This document shows positions 1 to 12,000 of a stretch of DNA of 64,000 nt, piece by piece. Below the pieces are notes generated by a model that was not told the DNA's origin, ran no database searches, and was given only the letters and a program-made list of their open reading frames with translations. The stretch's first letter is position 1; each line of letters begins with the position of its first letter. Location of the stretch: positions 4,116,214-4,180,213 of the forward strand of contig NC_058058.1 in assembly GCF_020085105.1 (NCBI RefSeq), written 5' to 3'. Both the position numbers and the translations under genes were made by a program. The stretch is from Siniperca chuatsi (taxonomy: Eukaryota; Chordata; Actinopteri; Centrarchiformes; Sinipercidae).

Positions 1-2068
1 CTCAGGCAGCAGAAGGACCAGGCAACTGCTGACCCTCTGATCAGATGGATGGAAAAATTATTGAATGAATACTTTTACCATTGTGCAAAGCCAGTGAGTT
101 AGAGTATGTAAATGTTATGATATCAGTATCATATTAGTATCAACATCAAATTAGTTGGAGGGACTGCTCGGTTTGTATAAAGTCTTCTTAGTGGATTTTT
201 TGTATTTTATCTTGTCCATTGTGTGTATTGTGTGTATGAGTCCAATCCAGAGGTCCTTCAAGTAAAATGGAAATTATGTTTTTGTTGGCTATGACTGTCA
301 ACCATAACATAAAAGCAAAAGATTTACAAACATTTTGAGAAGGATCCCTTGAATTTATTAAATAAAGTATTGTGACCGCAAGTATTGTAACACTGTTTCT
401 ACATTACTGCAAACATACATATCTTTGACAATTTTTTTGTTTTGTTTGTTTTTGTTTGTTACTTATTGGCCGACATATACACCAATATCAACATATCTGT
501 GACGAGCTAATATTAGCTGATAATATCGGCAAGACAATGTTTCAGTCAAGCCTTAGTTGAGACTGAGGGCAGAGCTGATTTTACATGCAGTGCGACAGAG
601 GACAGCATTCCTGCAAATATCACACTTGGCAAAAAACAACAAAATTATGCTGCATCATCACTCTGGGGACTGCGTCCAGGCGACTGCTAATCTCTTCTCT
701 GACAGACTGGAGGAAACTGAAGACGCCTTTGGTGTGTGGACTGCCCTCATGACTTACATCACCAAGGTGTGTTCAATGACACAATTGTGCACTATGGAAG
801 TACAGAAGGCGTAAAAGTGTATCTAAAGTCCTTGTGAAACTTGCAACTCTTATTGATACTTCCTCATAGGTATTGCCGTATTTAAATTAATAACCTGGGC
901 TTTTATTTGCTGTCACTGAACTCAACCTGCCTAAATTTGGGATAGACGTCTATATGGGACATGCCTTAAATTCCTTTTGCACAAAACTCAACATAGATGG
1001 CAAATACCTCGTTTACCATGCTGGTAAATCTGAATGAATTATACTCATGGTTTCCGTAACGATTGAGTTGTGGAGACTCTAACCGATCGACCGATCTGTA
1101 GCATGTCCATGTTGACAAAAGTTTGTATTATATTTTCATGTGTGATCTTAGCAGCTTAGAACTAGCTCGAGCGTGCAACCTGGTGGGCTTCAAGAGGTTT
1201 TATACTTCCAAAGAATTTCTATAAAAACCAGACCCGGCGTCTAATTGAGACCTGCGTTTATTTATCAAAACGTGTAGCCACACGCGGCCAGTAAAAGCGA
1301 CTCTGCGTTTAATTGGGGCTTTAATTGAAATTTTAGGGGAATATGATGGTGATAAGTTGGAAAACAGGTATTTTCTTATTTTTGTGAAAAATTTGTAAGA
1401 CTGCTGCACGTCTTTGCACATTGTTTTTTTGATGCAAAGTATCATCTCACCACAAAATCCACCCAGAGACTATTACGTCTTCTTTAAGTGTCGATCCCAA
1501 CTGTCCTCTTCATGGAGCACACCATATAAACATTTTAAAATAAATGTTTACACTGTTATTGTTATAATGCCCAGAGGACGGTCGTCTTTTAGTGCAAAGA
1601 AACTGTGGATAATCCGCTGCATTGCATGTGTCAGCAGGCAGTGGGGTGAGAGGTTTTCACTGTCCGGTTGGATTCGATCTCACAGCTTCAACATCCTACC
1701 ATGTGAACCAAATGACAGCCAATCGGCAGTGTTACTTGTTTTCGAGGTGTTGATCTACAATTCCCTCTTCAATCAGCGGGATCGTGGCGGTGGCCACAGA
1801 CATGAGCCTCGCAGCCAGGGTCGAGCTGACACAAGCCCCCTGCCGCAGCCCTTTCCCCTGGGTCGGCATTAATGTCATTAACAGGTGGGGGGCAAAAATA
1901 GATAGGAGGGAGGCATAACATGCACATGCACACACAGTTAAGGAGTCGGGTTGTGTGTGTGTAGTGTGACACATTTCCACACATTTTAAAGCTGAGAGAG
2001 TCCAGCACAACTGTCCACGTTAGCATAAACAAACAGATTTACTTACAGAAGCTACAGTGTGACTGCAT

Positions 2069-2072
<4 letters not shown>

Positions 2073-2160
<88 letters not shown>
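2073..2160. repeat. (CA)n microsatellite, about 44 copies
   Basis: This is an uninterrupted CA dinucleotide run. It is followed by degenerate CA-rich sequence to about 2.44 kb and a second pure run at 2411-2437. The apparent ORFs here consist of His/Thr or Cys/Val repeats and are by-products of the repeat. Confidence 0.97.
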
Positions 2161-2161
<1 letters not shown>

Positions 2162-2410
2162 TTTAGGCATTTGGCTCAGGGAACACACACATACACAGGG
2201 GCCTGCAAGCTAATACACAGGCATGCACATGCGCACTCACAGATACATGCACATTTGCAGACACACAGACACTCACACACACACAGATATGTATTCCTGC
2301 AACCCTATATGTACGTGGGCACGCGTACACACACATCGTACACACGCAATACACAAATATATGCACACACACACGGCCGTTTAGCTGATGTTCTTTTTCA
2401 TCTCCTCCTG

Positions 2411-2437
2411 CACACACACACACACACACACACACAC
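2411..2437. repeat. (CA)n microsatellite
   Basis: This is a second pure CA run of about 13 copies at the end of a degenerate CA-rich stretch. Confidence 0.95.
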
Positions 2438-2460
2438 TCTTAAACCTTACACCTGCCTTC

Positions 2461-2665
2461 GACGTAACACCGACTCCTACTTTGACCTCCGCCCTCTTTT
2501 CCCCTCCCTCACCCATCCACATCTCTCTCCCTCGCTCACTCCCTCTCCTCGCCTCGCCCACCGTCACTCCGAGCAGAAGCACACACACAAAACCAGGTCA
2601 GCAACTTGTTAATATCATTGTCGTGATATTTGTGAAGTGGCGGCGAGCGTTGTGAAGCAGGCGTA
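2461..2665 (+). promoter_or_regulatory. Possible promoter or 5' exon region of cacng6 (weak)
   Basis: A pyrimidine-rich block with several CpG dinucleotides lies about 3.2 kb before the cacng6 start codon. It contains AACCAG followed by GTCAGC near 2.59 kb, which could serve as a 5' splice site. No TATA box or other firm promoter signal was identified. The assignment rests only on composition and position, so it is a weak suggestion. Confidence 0.15.
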
Positions 2666-4103
2666 CAGCACGTGTTAAAGAGTGAAAAAATAAAACTAAT
2701 GTGTCTAATTTCAGCATGATATTTTCTGGCTGCTGAACCGTTCGGAGGGGTGGGAATAAACCTGAACGGGTTGCCTGCACAGAGTGTTTATGGAGTCGAG
2801 TGTGCTGTTTGTGTGATATAACACAGGAACTTTCTCCTCAGTGCCGATTCCATGTTGACTTAGTTTTGGAGACAGTAAGAAGGATATTTTAAGAGAGTGA
2901 AATTGTTAAAGGGTGTTTGTCGCTGGTCACAGCTGCTGAAATGAGTTTCTTCCTCGTGCTTCAATGCTACTTTTCCAGTTGGATGCCGTATAAGGAGAGC
3001 TGTGTTCAGTCTTGATGAGTAAGGACAGCAGTGTTTACGTTATTTAATATTCCTAACAGTTACCCTGACGCTTTGTTACAGCTGATTATTTTGGCCTCTA
3101 ACATTATACTTTAAACTAGCTAACTTGTTCTGTATTGACAGATGTGAATGTTGTTTTGTTGCTGTAATGGCAATGATAAATTGATTGAACTTTTAGATTG
3201 AAATATACTTTTTTCCTTGACATATTCGCATTGTGATTTAAGGTGTTACCCCTTGCTGTAGTGTTGGAAATAACAGAAACTGTACGATAAAAAAATCTGT
3301 ATAGAACATAGTAAACCTATCGTAAAAAATGCAATCAGTATTATTCTTAAGAACAGTATTGCAGTTGTTTGTCTTCCCAGAGCAGTGTAGTTCTCTAATG
3401 TAACAAAAAGGTTGCAGGTTTAAAACCTGCATCTGAAGCATGAGCCTGTTTAAGTGCCTTTAAGCAAGATGCCCAATATTTCTTTGATTTAGAGCATTGG
3501 CTTACTATGTACCTGCTATGCAAAATATACTATTACTATCACTTATAATACTTCTTCTTCTACTTCTACTACTAGTAATAATAATATCCTAATATCCTTT
3601 GAATCAGAAGATCAACTACTCAGTTTAATATTTGTACTGAAACGTCCTTTTGGTGTGAAGATTTAATACTATTTGGTAAATTGTTAATTACATTTTGTAA
3701 AATATTTTTTTCATTGTGTCTGAATATCTCATTCATTTGAAGATTTATTTAATCATTTACCCAACTGCAACAGAAATATGACCTTTCTTCCTCTGGTCAA
3801 TTTAAATATTTTCAAATAATAAAACTGAATGTCTCAAACAGCTGGCTTTTCCCAAAGCTGATTTTATGCTCAAGAATTGTCAAGATAAAAAGTAATAAAA
3901 TGTATGCATTATGACAAATACATCAAAACTGCAGACTGAGCTGGGCTTAAATGTCTGTCTCAAAGTTCATAAATGTTCATAAAATTGATGACTTAGTTTC
4001 TGCATATAGTATACTGTACATGAAGCATCTTATCACTGACAATCAGTGTGCTTTGATACATTTCTTTGCATGGTGTACTACTGCAGCATAAATGTCTTAA
4101 GAG

Positions 4104-4271
<168 letters not shown>

Positions 4272-5858
4272 TCTCTTAATGAGGTAGTTGGTGACTGACT
4301 CTGAAAAGCAGTGTTGAGTGTTTGAATTTACTGATACGATGTGAATTAATAACAGGACATGAGGTAAAATTTTGTATGAAATTGGATGTATTGTAAGTGT
4401 GCTGTTTTGTATTATTATCTGTATTCCACAAAGAACTTTGCCGAAAAACAACCCTAAACTTACAATCTGTAGCTTGTTAGCTTGTTAACAATTCTGATGG
4501 TGATGGGAAAGTAAAGTTGTGTGTTCTCCCCAGGGGATGTGTTTCATTTTTGCTAACAAGAGGGAGGGCTGCATGTCATGTCAGTTGTCACTACAATCCT
4601 GGTGAAACGCGGCAGGACAGCTGCTTCATTCACCCTACAGACATAAAGCGTTTAAGATTCAATTCATCGGCAGCGTATCTGTGTGACTTCTCTATCAAAG
4701 AGCTTCTCGGAATAGATAATTGGTTATGGCTTGAACATGATGAGTGTTTTTGTGCCTCTGAGGTACCACAAAGCGTCTCAGAATAGATAGCAAGTTATGA
4801 TTTCAGTATGCTGACTGTTTTTTTCTGTGTGTTTGCTGTCGCATAACATCTCAAAATAGATAATTGATTGTGATTTCACTATGCTAAGTGCTTTTATATT
4901 GCTTTTCTGTCCTAATGAAAAAGTAGAACAGACAGCACAGATAATGTGATTGGAGGCAGCTCTCTCCAGTTCTGTGCTTTTCTTCTATCAGAAGCTCACA
5001 CTGATGAAGCTTCTGAATTCTGAATAATAGCACAGCGCTAATACTGCTGGCATCAGTAGTGCATGCACTCTGTTTACCAGTGTTCATGTTCTGTTTCTTG
5101 GTTTATTTTTGTACCATGAAATGTGCAACATGCAGCAATTTCTACGCGTGCATCATTCCTCCTTCTATACATTCTGTTCTTTATAAACTGTGGGTGATGT
5201 CATGTGAATTTGTGCAAAAGACCAAAACCTCTGTTTCAGGTGATTATGTATCTAAATGCCTTACATAGTTACAACTTTCTCCTCCTTCCTTTTCTCCTTC
5301 CATTTTCATCTCTAGAGAGCATCACTTCATCCACTCCTGACTTCTACCTCTACAGACTCTCAGTGGCTACGCTTTTCTACACATATTTTCTGTCATTTTC
5401 TTTTTTCATGATGATTCATTTATCAATTTTATATCCATTGTCAAAGCTACCATTTTTTTAAGGCTTTTTCTCAAGAAAAGGCTGATTCCTGCCTTTTCCT
5501 GCTAAAGTTTTCAGAAAAATTGTATATTTAGGTTTAAACTTTTTCTTCTATTTTTCTACCATACATTTTGTTAGTTTTCTTTATTCAGTTTATCTTTCTA
5601 CTTCTGTCTTCCTCTGCATCCCCATCATTTCTGTCAGATACACCTGTATGACAATATTTGACTTTAATACTGTCTCAAGTTTTCTTTATGGGCACAAACT
5701 GAGAATAAACAACAGTTTTCCTCTGTTTTTCTTCCCGTCTTCAATTTTTCTTTTCCTAAAATTTTACCATCCCTGTTGAGGGCAAAGCTCGAAGCAAGCT
5801 TGGCTGCCAAACTTGAATCCCACTCGGCTGTCTTAGTTGTTTTCTATTTTGTCACAAC

Positions 5859-6065
5859 ATGTGGTCTACCTTTTTGGTGACCGATGAGGACGGCCGCACA
5901 GTGGGTCCGGCGGCGGCAGGAACAGTGGGAGGTGCACTTGGAGGAGCAGCCCCTGGTCCGGGAGGTTTGACCAACCTGATGACTGGACGCAGTACGTTTG
6001 GGGGGAACAAGCGCCGTAGGACGACGTCAACAGGACACACCATGAGTGAGGCCCAGGAAGGGAAG
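5859..6065 (+). CDS. cacng6: cacng6 coding exon 1
   Basis: Residues 1-69 form the cytoplasmic N-terminus. ATG at 5859 has A at -3 and G at +4 (ACAACATGTG is weaker on the +4 side), and the following WSTF aligns with the WSNF of human gamma-6. A Gly/Ala/Pro-rich stretch follows, then a basic KRRR. The exon ends GGG AAG, phase 0, before the donor GTGACT. Confidence 0.88.
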
Positions 6066-9000
6066 GTGACTAGTTTCATATTGTGTGAATGTGTGTTCTC
6101 CCTCAGGCTGTATGAAAGTACTCTGGAGCTAATGGAACCAATCAATCATACCGTGGTCTTTTCAACTGAAATCAGGCCTGTCCACAGGGCAAGAAACACT
6201 ACACAAGAGCAGAAAATAAGTATTTGCAAAAGTTCAAATGCAGCGGTGTTCAGTAGGGATATAATAATAATAATAATAATAATAAAACTTTATTTATAGA
6301 GCACTTATCAAAACAAAGTACAAAGTGCTTCACAACAAGAGAAATAAAATACCACAGTGAATGACGAAATATAAAGAAACAAAACACATAAAATACACAA
6401 AAGCAATAAAATAAACAGTAAAATAAACAGCCAGTTCAGGTAAAATCAGGATCTGCTTTCAGATAAAAATGTGTTTTGAGACGAGACTTAAACGAAGACA
6501 CTGACTCAGACAACCTAATTTCTTCGGGCAAGTTGTTCCAGAGCCTCGGGGCCCTGATAGCAAAAGCTCTGTCCCCCTTAGTTTCCATCCTGGACTCAGG
6601 AGCAGACAGTGTAAAGTGAAAGTGTTATGTGGTCGTACTTCTTGGTCCTGGTTAACAGCCGAGCAGCTGAGTTTTGTACAGTCTGCAGTCGTGTCAGAGT
6701 TTTTTGATTAAGACAAGTGAACAGGCTGTTACAATAATCGAGGCGTGAGGAGATAAAAGCATGCATAACAGTTTCTGCATCACTAAGATTTAAAATAGAT
6801 CGTATTTTTGCAATATTTCTGAGGTGATAGAAACATGATTGGACAAGCTTAGTGATATGTTGCTCAAAACATAAATTGTTATCAATCAGGACACCAAGAT
6901 TTCTTGCAACAGGCTTGATATGTAATATAATAATGATATGTAATAAAAGTTGGCCAGCTGAGATTTCAGGATCTTCAATTTCACCACTTTCTGACATGTA
7001 CCCACATGTACATAAATTGCTTAGAGGACCATGTCTCTGGCAGCCATTTGAAGAACTCAAGACCAGACAAAAAGTCCTCACTTTCAAAAAACGTCCTCAC
7101 TCTCCACATCTCAACTCAAAGGTTGAAGTACAAGAGCCCACCCACACATCTCAACTGCTCCTTGGAGGGTTGATATTTCATCTGTTGAAGACATTAAAAA
7201 CAACATGCAGATTTTTCTTTCCCTTTGGTATTGTTACTTCCTCACTGCATATTACTGTAGGATATCTGCTCTCAGCATATTTTAATTACCTACATAGCTC
7301 TCTTGTTCTCTTTGAGAACACAGCACAGACATTAAATGACGTCTTGAGCATGATCATTGCAAGTGCCTGACAGGTTGAGAGGTTGCAGGGGCGCTAAATG
7401 CTGTACGAGGAAATGGACATGACTTTGTGAAATCGCCTTAAATTCCTCTGTCTCTTGGACAGAGTAAAGTGTAAAGTGCCAGTAAAGTGTAAAGTAAATC
7501 CACATAAAATCTATGTATGAAAGTTGCTGAAACAGAAATCCACATGATCACACGTTAATAATAAAAAGCTAGACATAGTGCTTACTACTATGTGCATGTA
7601 AACTTGTTTCTTTCAATTTCTTTCTTGATTTGTTTTCATAATTTCAGATTTCCCCTGCCAATGATTTTAACGTTAGCACACTATGATTTATGGGTAAGAA
7701 AGTCTGAAGAATTGCAGAATTACAAAACATTTGTAGAAAGCAATCAAGCACTTGCCCATGCAAGTTGATGTAACTGAGCTCAGCCAGACACCTCTGAAAC
7801 TGACTAGTTACAGTAAGCAACCTCTTGACTCTGCATTGCTGGGTCTATTTCTATGCTGCCATTTATTGTCTCTATAGAATTCTATAGAATATAGAATACT
7901 GGTCTGTCATAAAGTTATACAAGCTATTTTAACACCATAGCTAACTTGTTAGCCAAGTGTACTATTTCAAGTTATATGAACGAATTAGCACGGTAAAATC
8001 CATTACATCCGTTCGTTATACTTTGTAGTAGCTTTTCAAGTCACAACAATAACATGTTCATACAGAGAAATACATTAATATTAATTCACTACATTTGCGT
8101 GGAGCGCTGAGCTAAACACCATACCATGATCATATCTCTCATGAACTGGCAAAGTTAATACCACCATTTACCTACTGAGAGAGAACGCTGTGAGCCACTA
8201 AACCTACACTACTGGATATATGGCATGCTGTAGAAACTACTGTATTACAGCTATTTCACACTGAGAAAGTATGCTCGACAAGGCTACAGCTAAAGTCAGT
8301 CAGTAAGGGAGGGAATTGTAACTGGGGCTACATCATAAAGGGCTCGAATACAGGTCAATACAGGTTGCTGACAGAAGTAATTGATTTTTTACTAACTCTT
8401 TAATTCAGTAATGCAAACTTTTAAATCACTTTTGAAATCTATTGAAATTGTTTTGTATTGTGTTCTGTCACCAGATCAAGTTGGCATTCTTCGTGGCCAT
8501 TGTGGGCGTAGTCCTGACAGTCCTTGGGGTGGGGACAGAGTTCTGGGTGGAGCTGGCCCCTCCCAAGAGTTTCTATGACAACCAGGTGAAATATTGAAAT
8601 GGGAATTAATAATAAACAGTAACTTTTGTTGATGACTTACAAGATACAAGATAGATTAATTGATCAGTAGATCAGTGAATAAATAATAAGTCATAGAAAT
8701 GAAAACTATTTTACATGGTGGAGCGCTGAGGCAGTCTCACAGCCTGAGGGAAGAAGCTGCTCTGTAGTCTGGTGGTACGGCAGCGGATACTTCTGTATCT
8801 CTTGCCAGATGGCACCAGGGTGACCAGGCTGTGGCTGGGTGGGTACTTTAGTATCCTTTGGGCTCTGCGCAGGCCCCTCACTGATATCACTGATGCTCAG
8901 TAGGTTGGTACCAATGATCTTCTGAGTAGTTTTAATCACCCGCTGCAGGGCACTCCGGTCCTGGGCCGTGCCAGTTTGTGATGTTTCCAGTCAGGATGCT

Positions 9001-12000
9001 TTCTATTGCAATCAACAATCTCCTGTGACAGTATGTTAAAAATGTCAGTAACATAACTAGCTGATTGGCACATGTTTTTAGTACACGGCCAGGGATATTA
9101 TCAGGCCCACTTAATTCATATGTTGTTGTTTTTCAGTGATACACAGACACAGTCAGGGTGTCTCAGATATTATTAACCCGTCCAGGGATGATTTCTGCAG
9201 TACCAAAAACATGGGGACAAAAACCACAACTGAACAGTAATTTCCTGTTAGAAATGAATCACTTTTTGGTGTCTAAAGCTATACCCTATGATGGACGGAA
9301 AAAGAATATTACTGCTGATCTTGTCTTCAAAATAGCTCTTTGATCTTCGTTTTGCAGACATGTCTGACGGCTCACTACGGCCTGTGGAAGGGCTGCACCA
9401 AGACCTTGTGGGTGGCTGATATCGACCCAGAGAGAGAGAGCTGTGGACCTGCTGAACTACCCGGAGGTGACTCAAAGATTTACTGACTGGTTGGGTGGTT
9501 GGCTGTGTAACTTTTATGATGGCTGACTAGTCTGTGTGAGGGAGGGGGTTTTAAGATGATGATTGACAGGCCAGCTGGTTGACTGGACGTTTGTCAAACT
9601 GTCGAGCCTGTTCGACAGCTCAGTTTGAGGGAGTGAGTTAGCATGGATGAGTGATCTACCTGACTTTCTGGCTCAACAAATTATGCTTGGCTCACTGTTT
9701 GATGGCAGGCTAGCTGAATGCCTGAGTCACTGTTACATAGTTTGAGTGAAAGAATGAGTGCACAAGTTACTTTTGGGTCAAGTAAAGGGTTACATCATTT
9801 GGATTTTGGAAGTCCTCAGCTCTTAGGCAACAAAAACCCAATTTTCTGGTTTGGGTGTCTAAACAAGTGTTTTTTAATTTGTGTTGCCCAAGTTTTGCCC
9901 AACATTTATTTATTTGTTTGAATTTTAATTTACATTAATTTGACAGTCCCATTGAGGTCAGAAACCTCCCTCGCAAGGGAGAACTGGCCAAGACAGCAGT
10001 ATACTGAATAATAGTTTAGGCTACTAAAACAGACAGACAAAACAATGTTTAAAAAGACAAAAAAGTTGTGAGTATGTTGTGAGCCAAATAAAAATAATGT
10101 AAAAGTGTAGAAAAATATAAAAAAGTAATAATGATAACTGAATAAAAAAATAATGTTAATGTGAAATTAAAGTGTGTGATGTGAAAATAAGATTATTAGT
10201 ATATGGGAAATAAAGGAAAGTAAGAGCATTTTCATTAGCCTGGTTCTCCAGCTATACACCATCATATTCCAGTCGCAGGTTGTTACAGTCTAGCTAAAGT
10301 CTTTTTAATTTTTTCTTATTATAGTTAATAGTTTATAATAGTTTCTTATTACATGTGCAAGAACAGCTAATGGAAATAATGCAGGACTGTGGGTTGAAAA
10401 TTACATCTAACAATGGATTTTTTTTTGTTTGTGGATTATTAAAGCTTGCAGTATTGCTGCCCTTTTCCATGACTCACTTGTATGAGCTCCCCTTTTAAAG
10501 AATGACTCACATAAAAAGCAAAATAGAGGCAGACTGAGAAAAGCCCACCAGGAGCTCTGTGTGTGTTCGTCATCGGTTTCAGACAGGATACCTGTTTGAT
10601 TTTCATCAAAAGAAGTGAGAGAGTTTCACAGGGTTACTGGCTTAGTGGTTAATGGGGTTGCAGTGTGCCGTGCAACTTTTTAACATCTAAAGAGTCTGAC
10701 ACACAGTAGTACATTTCTGTGCTGTTTCTTATTTGAAACAGTTTTGCCTACACGATGGCCTACATATGCTTGATTTTCATTTAATTTGCTGGCCATACTG
10801 CAGTTAACTGTCTCTGTCATGGTGTCACCATATTTCATTTGCAAACAAGGCAGCCTTTTTAATCGTGTTTTAGTAAAGAGTAAATCGTTTACGCCACATT
10901 GTTCTATCAAGTGGACTATTCAGTTTAAATGTTACATGTTGTTATTGCAAGTGTATAATGGATTTAGGTGTGCACATGTTCTGTGGTCAGCGAGAGGAAA
11001 GTCCAGTCGTTGTCTGACTGGCCGGTCACAGAGACCCCTTCTTTGTTGATGGGATTTGAATTTTATCAATGGGATTTGAGTGCAGCGCCTCAACAGAATC
11101 AGTGCTGTAACGCTGATCACTATGTGGGGAAAACAACCCAGAACACTCTGAGGATTTGGCTTTGATCACACTAATTAAGAGTGATGTGTGTGCGTGTTTT
11201 GCTCGCTTGTGTGTGCAAATGTGCGAGGGAACAGATAGAGGTGTCACTTTCTATTTGATGGCCAAACTCTAATTACTGTAACACATCATCAGGACGGCAG
11301 AATACTAATTGTGCAGGAAGCATTGGATTGTCACCTTGAGCTTGTCATTGACACTCACAGCTGATTATGTTTGATGGAGAATTATTTAAAGTGTACAGGG
11401 CTGAGAGAGATTTAGCTCCATGAATTTCAATAAGATGTTCATCAAGATTAACTGCAGCCACAGCAGATTACCTGTCAGTGTTTATATTTCTCTCATTTAC
11501 AGTAGCTGTTTCTCTTCCTCCATCTTTTTCCTCCTGCAGAATCAAACTGCACCTACTTCAAGTTTTTCACCACGGGGGAAAATGCTGTGATGTTTCAGAA
11601 GACAACGCGGAAGAGTGAGTCACACACCTCTTTTGGCTCTCTTGGCCTCTCTCAACTGCTGTCCCACCTTACCCGCCCACTCCCTCCTTTCTTTATCCCT
11701 TTTCTTCTTCTCCACCTCTCCCTCCCGCTGCCTCTCTCTTTCCCTGCGCCCTCATTGCCCCTTCATATTTCTCTTCTTTTGCTCTTTCTTTATTCTTCAG
11801 TCCTCTGTCTGTCATCTCTCCCACAATCCATCCCTCTCTTTCTCTGTCCTTTCCTTTTCTCTTTGTCTCCCTTCACCTCCTCGCTGCACTCTTTCAGGTT
11901 GGCCATTGTCTGCTCTGTGAGTGTTTGAAATCTATTCCGCCTACGCTGTGTTCAAGTGTCTCCGAGCTGCCGTCTAACCTCTCATTTCACTGGCAGCTCC

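Noticed and set aside
1..105. Open frame from the left edge ending in TAG
   Set aside because: Thirty-four codons without a recognisable motif; it could be the end of an exon or transposon but cannot be supported.
557..814. 85-codon ORF on the + strand
   Set aside because: No family motif, AT-rich surroundings and no splice or conservation evidence.
1414..1872. 152-codon ORF on the + strand
   Set aside because: Mixed composition with no domain, overlapped by ORFs on the other strand; probably chance.
2163..2588. Long Cys/Val and His/Thr ORFs on both strands
   Set aside because: Produced by CA/GT repeats.
11587..11928. Leu/Ser/Phe-rich ORFs after cacng6 exon 4
   Set aside because: The first codons overlap the real exon; the rest is a polypyrimidine intron tract.
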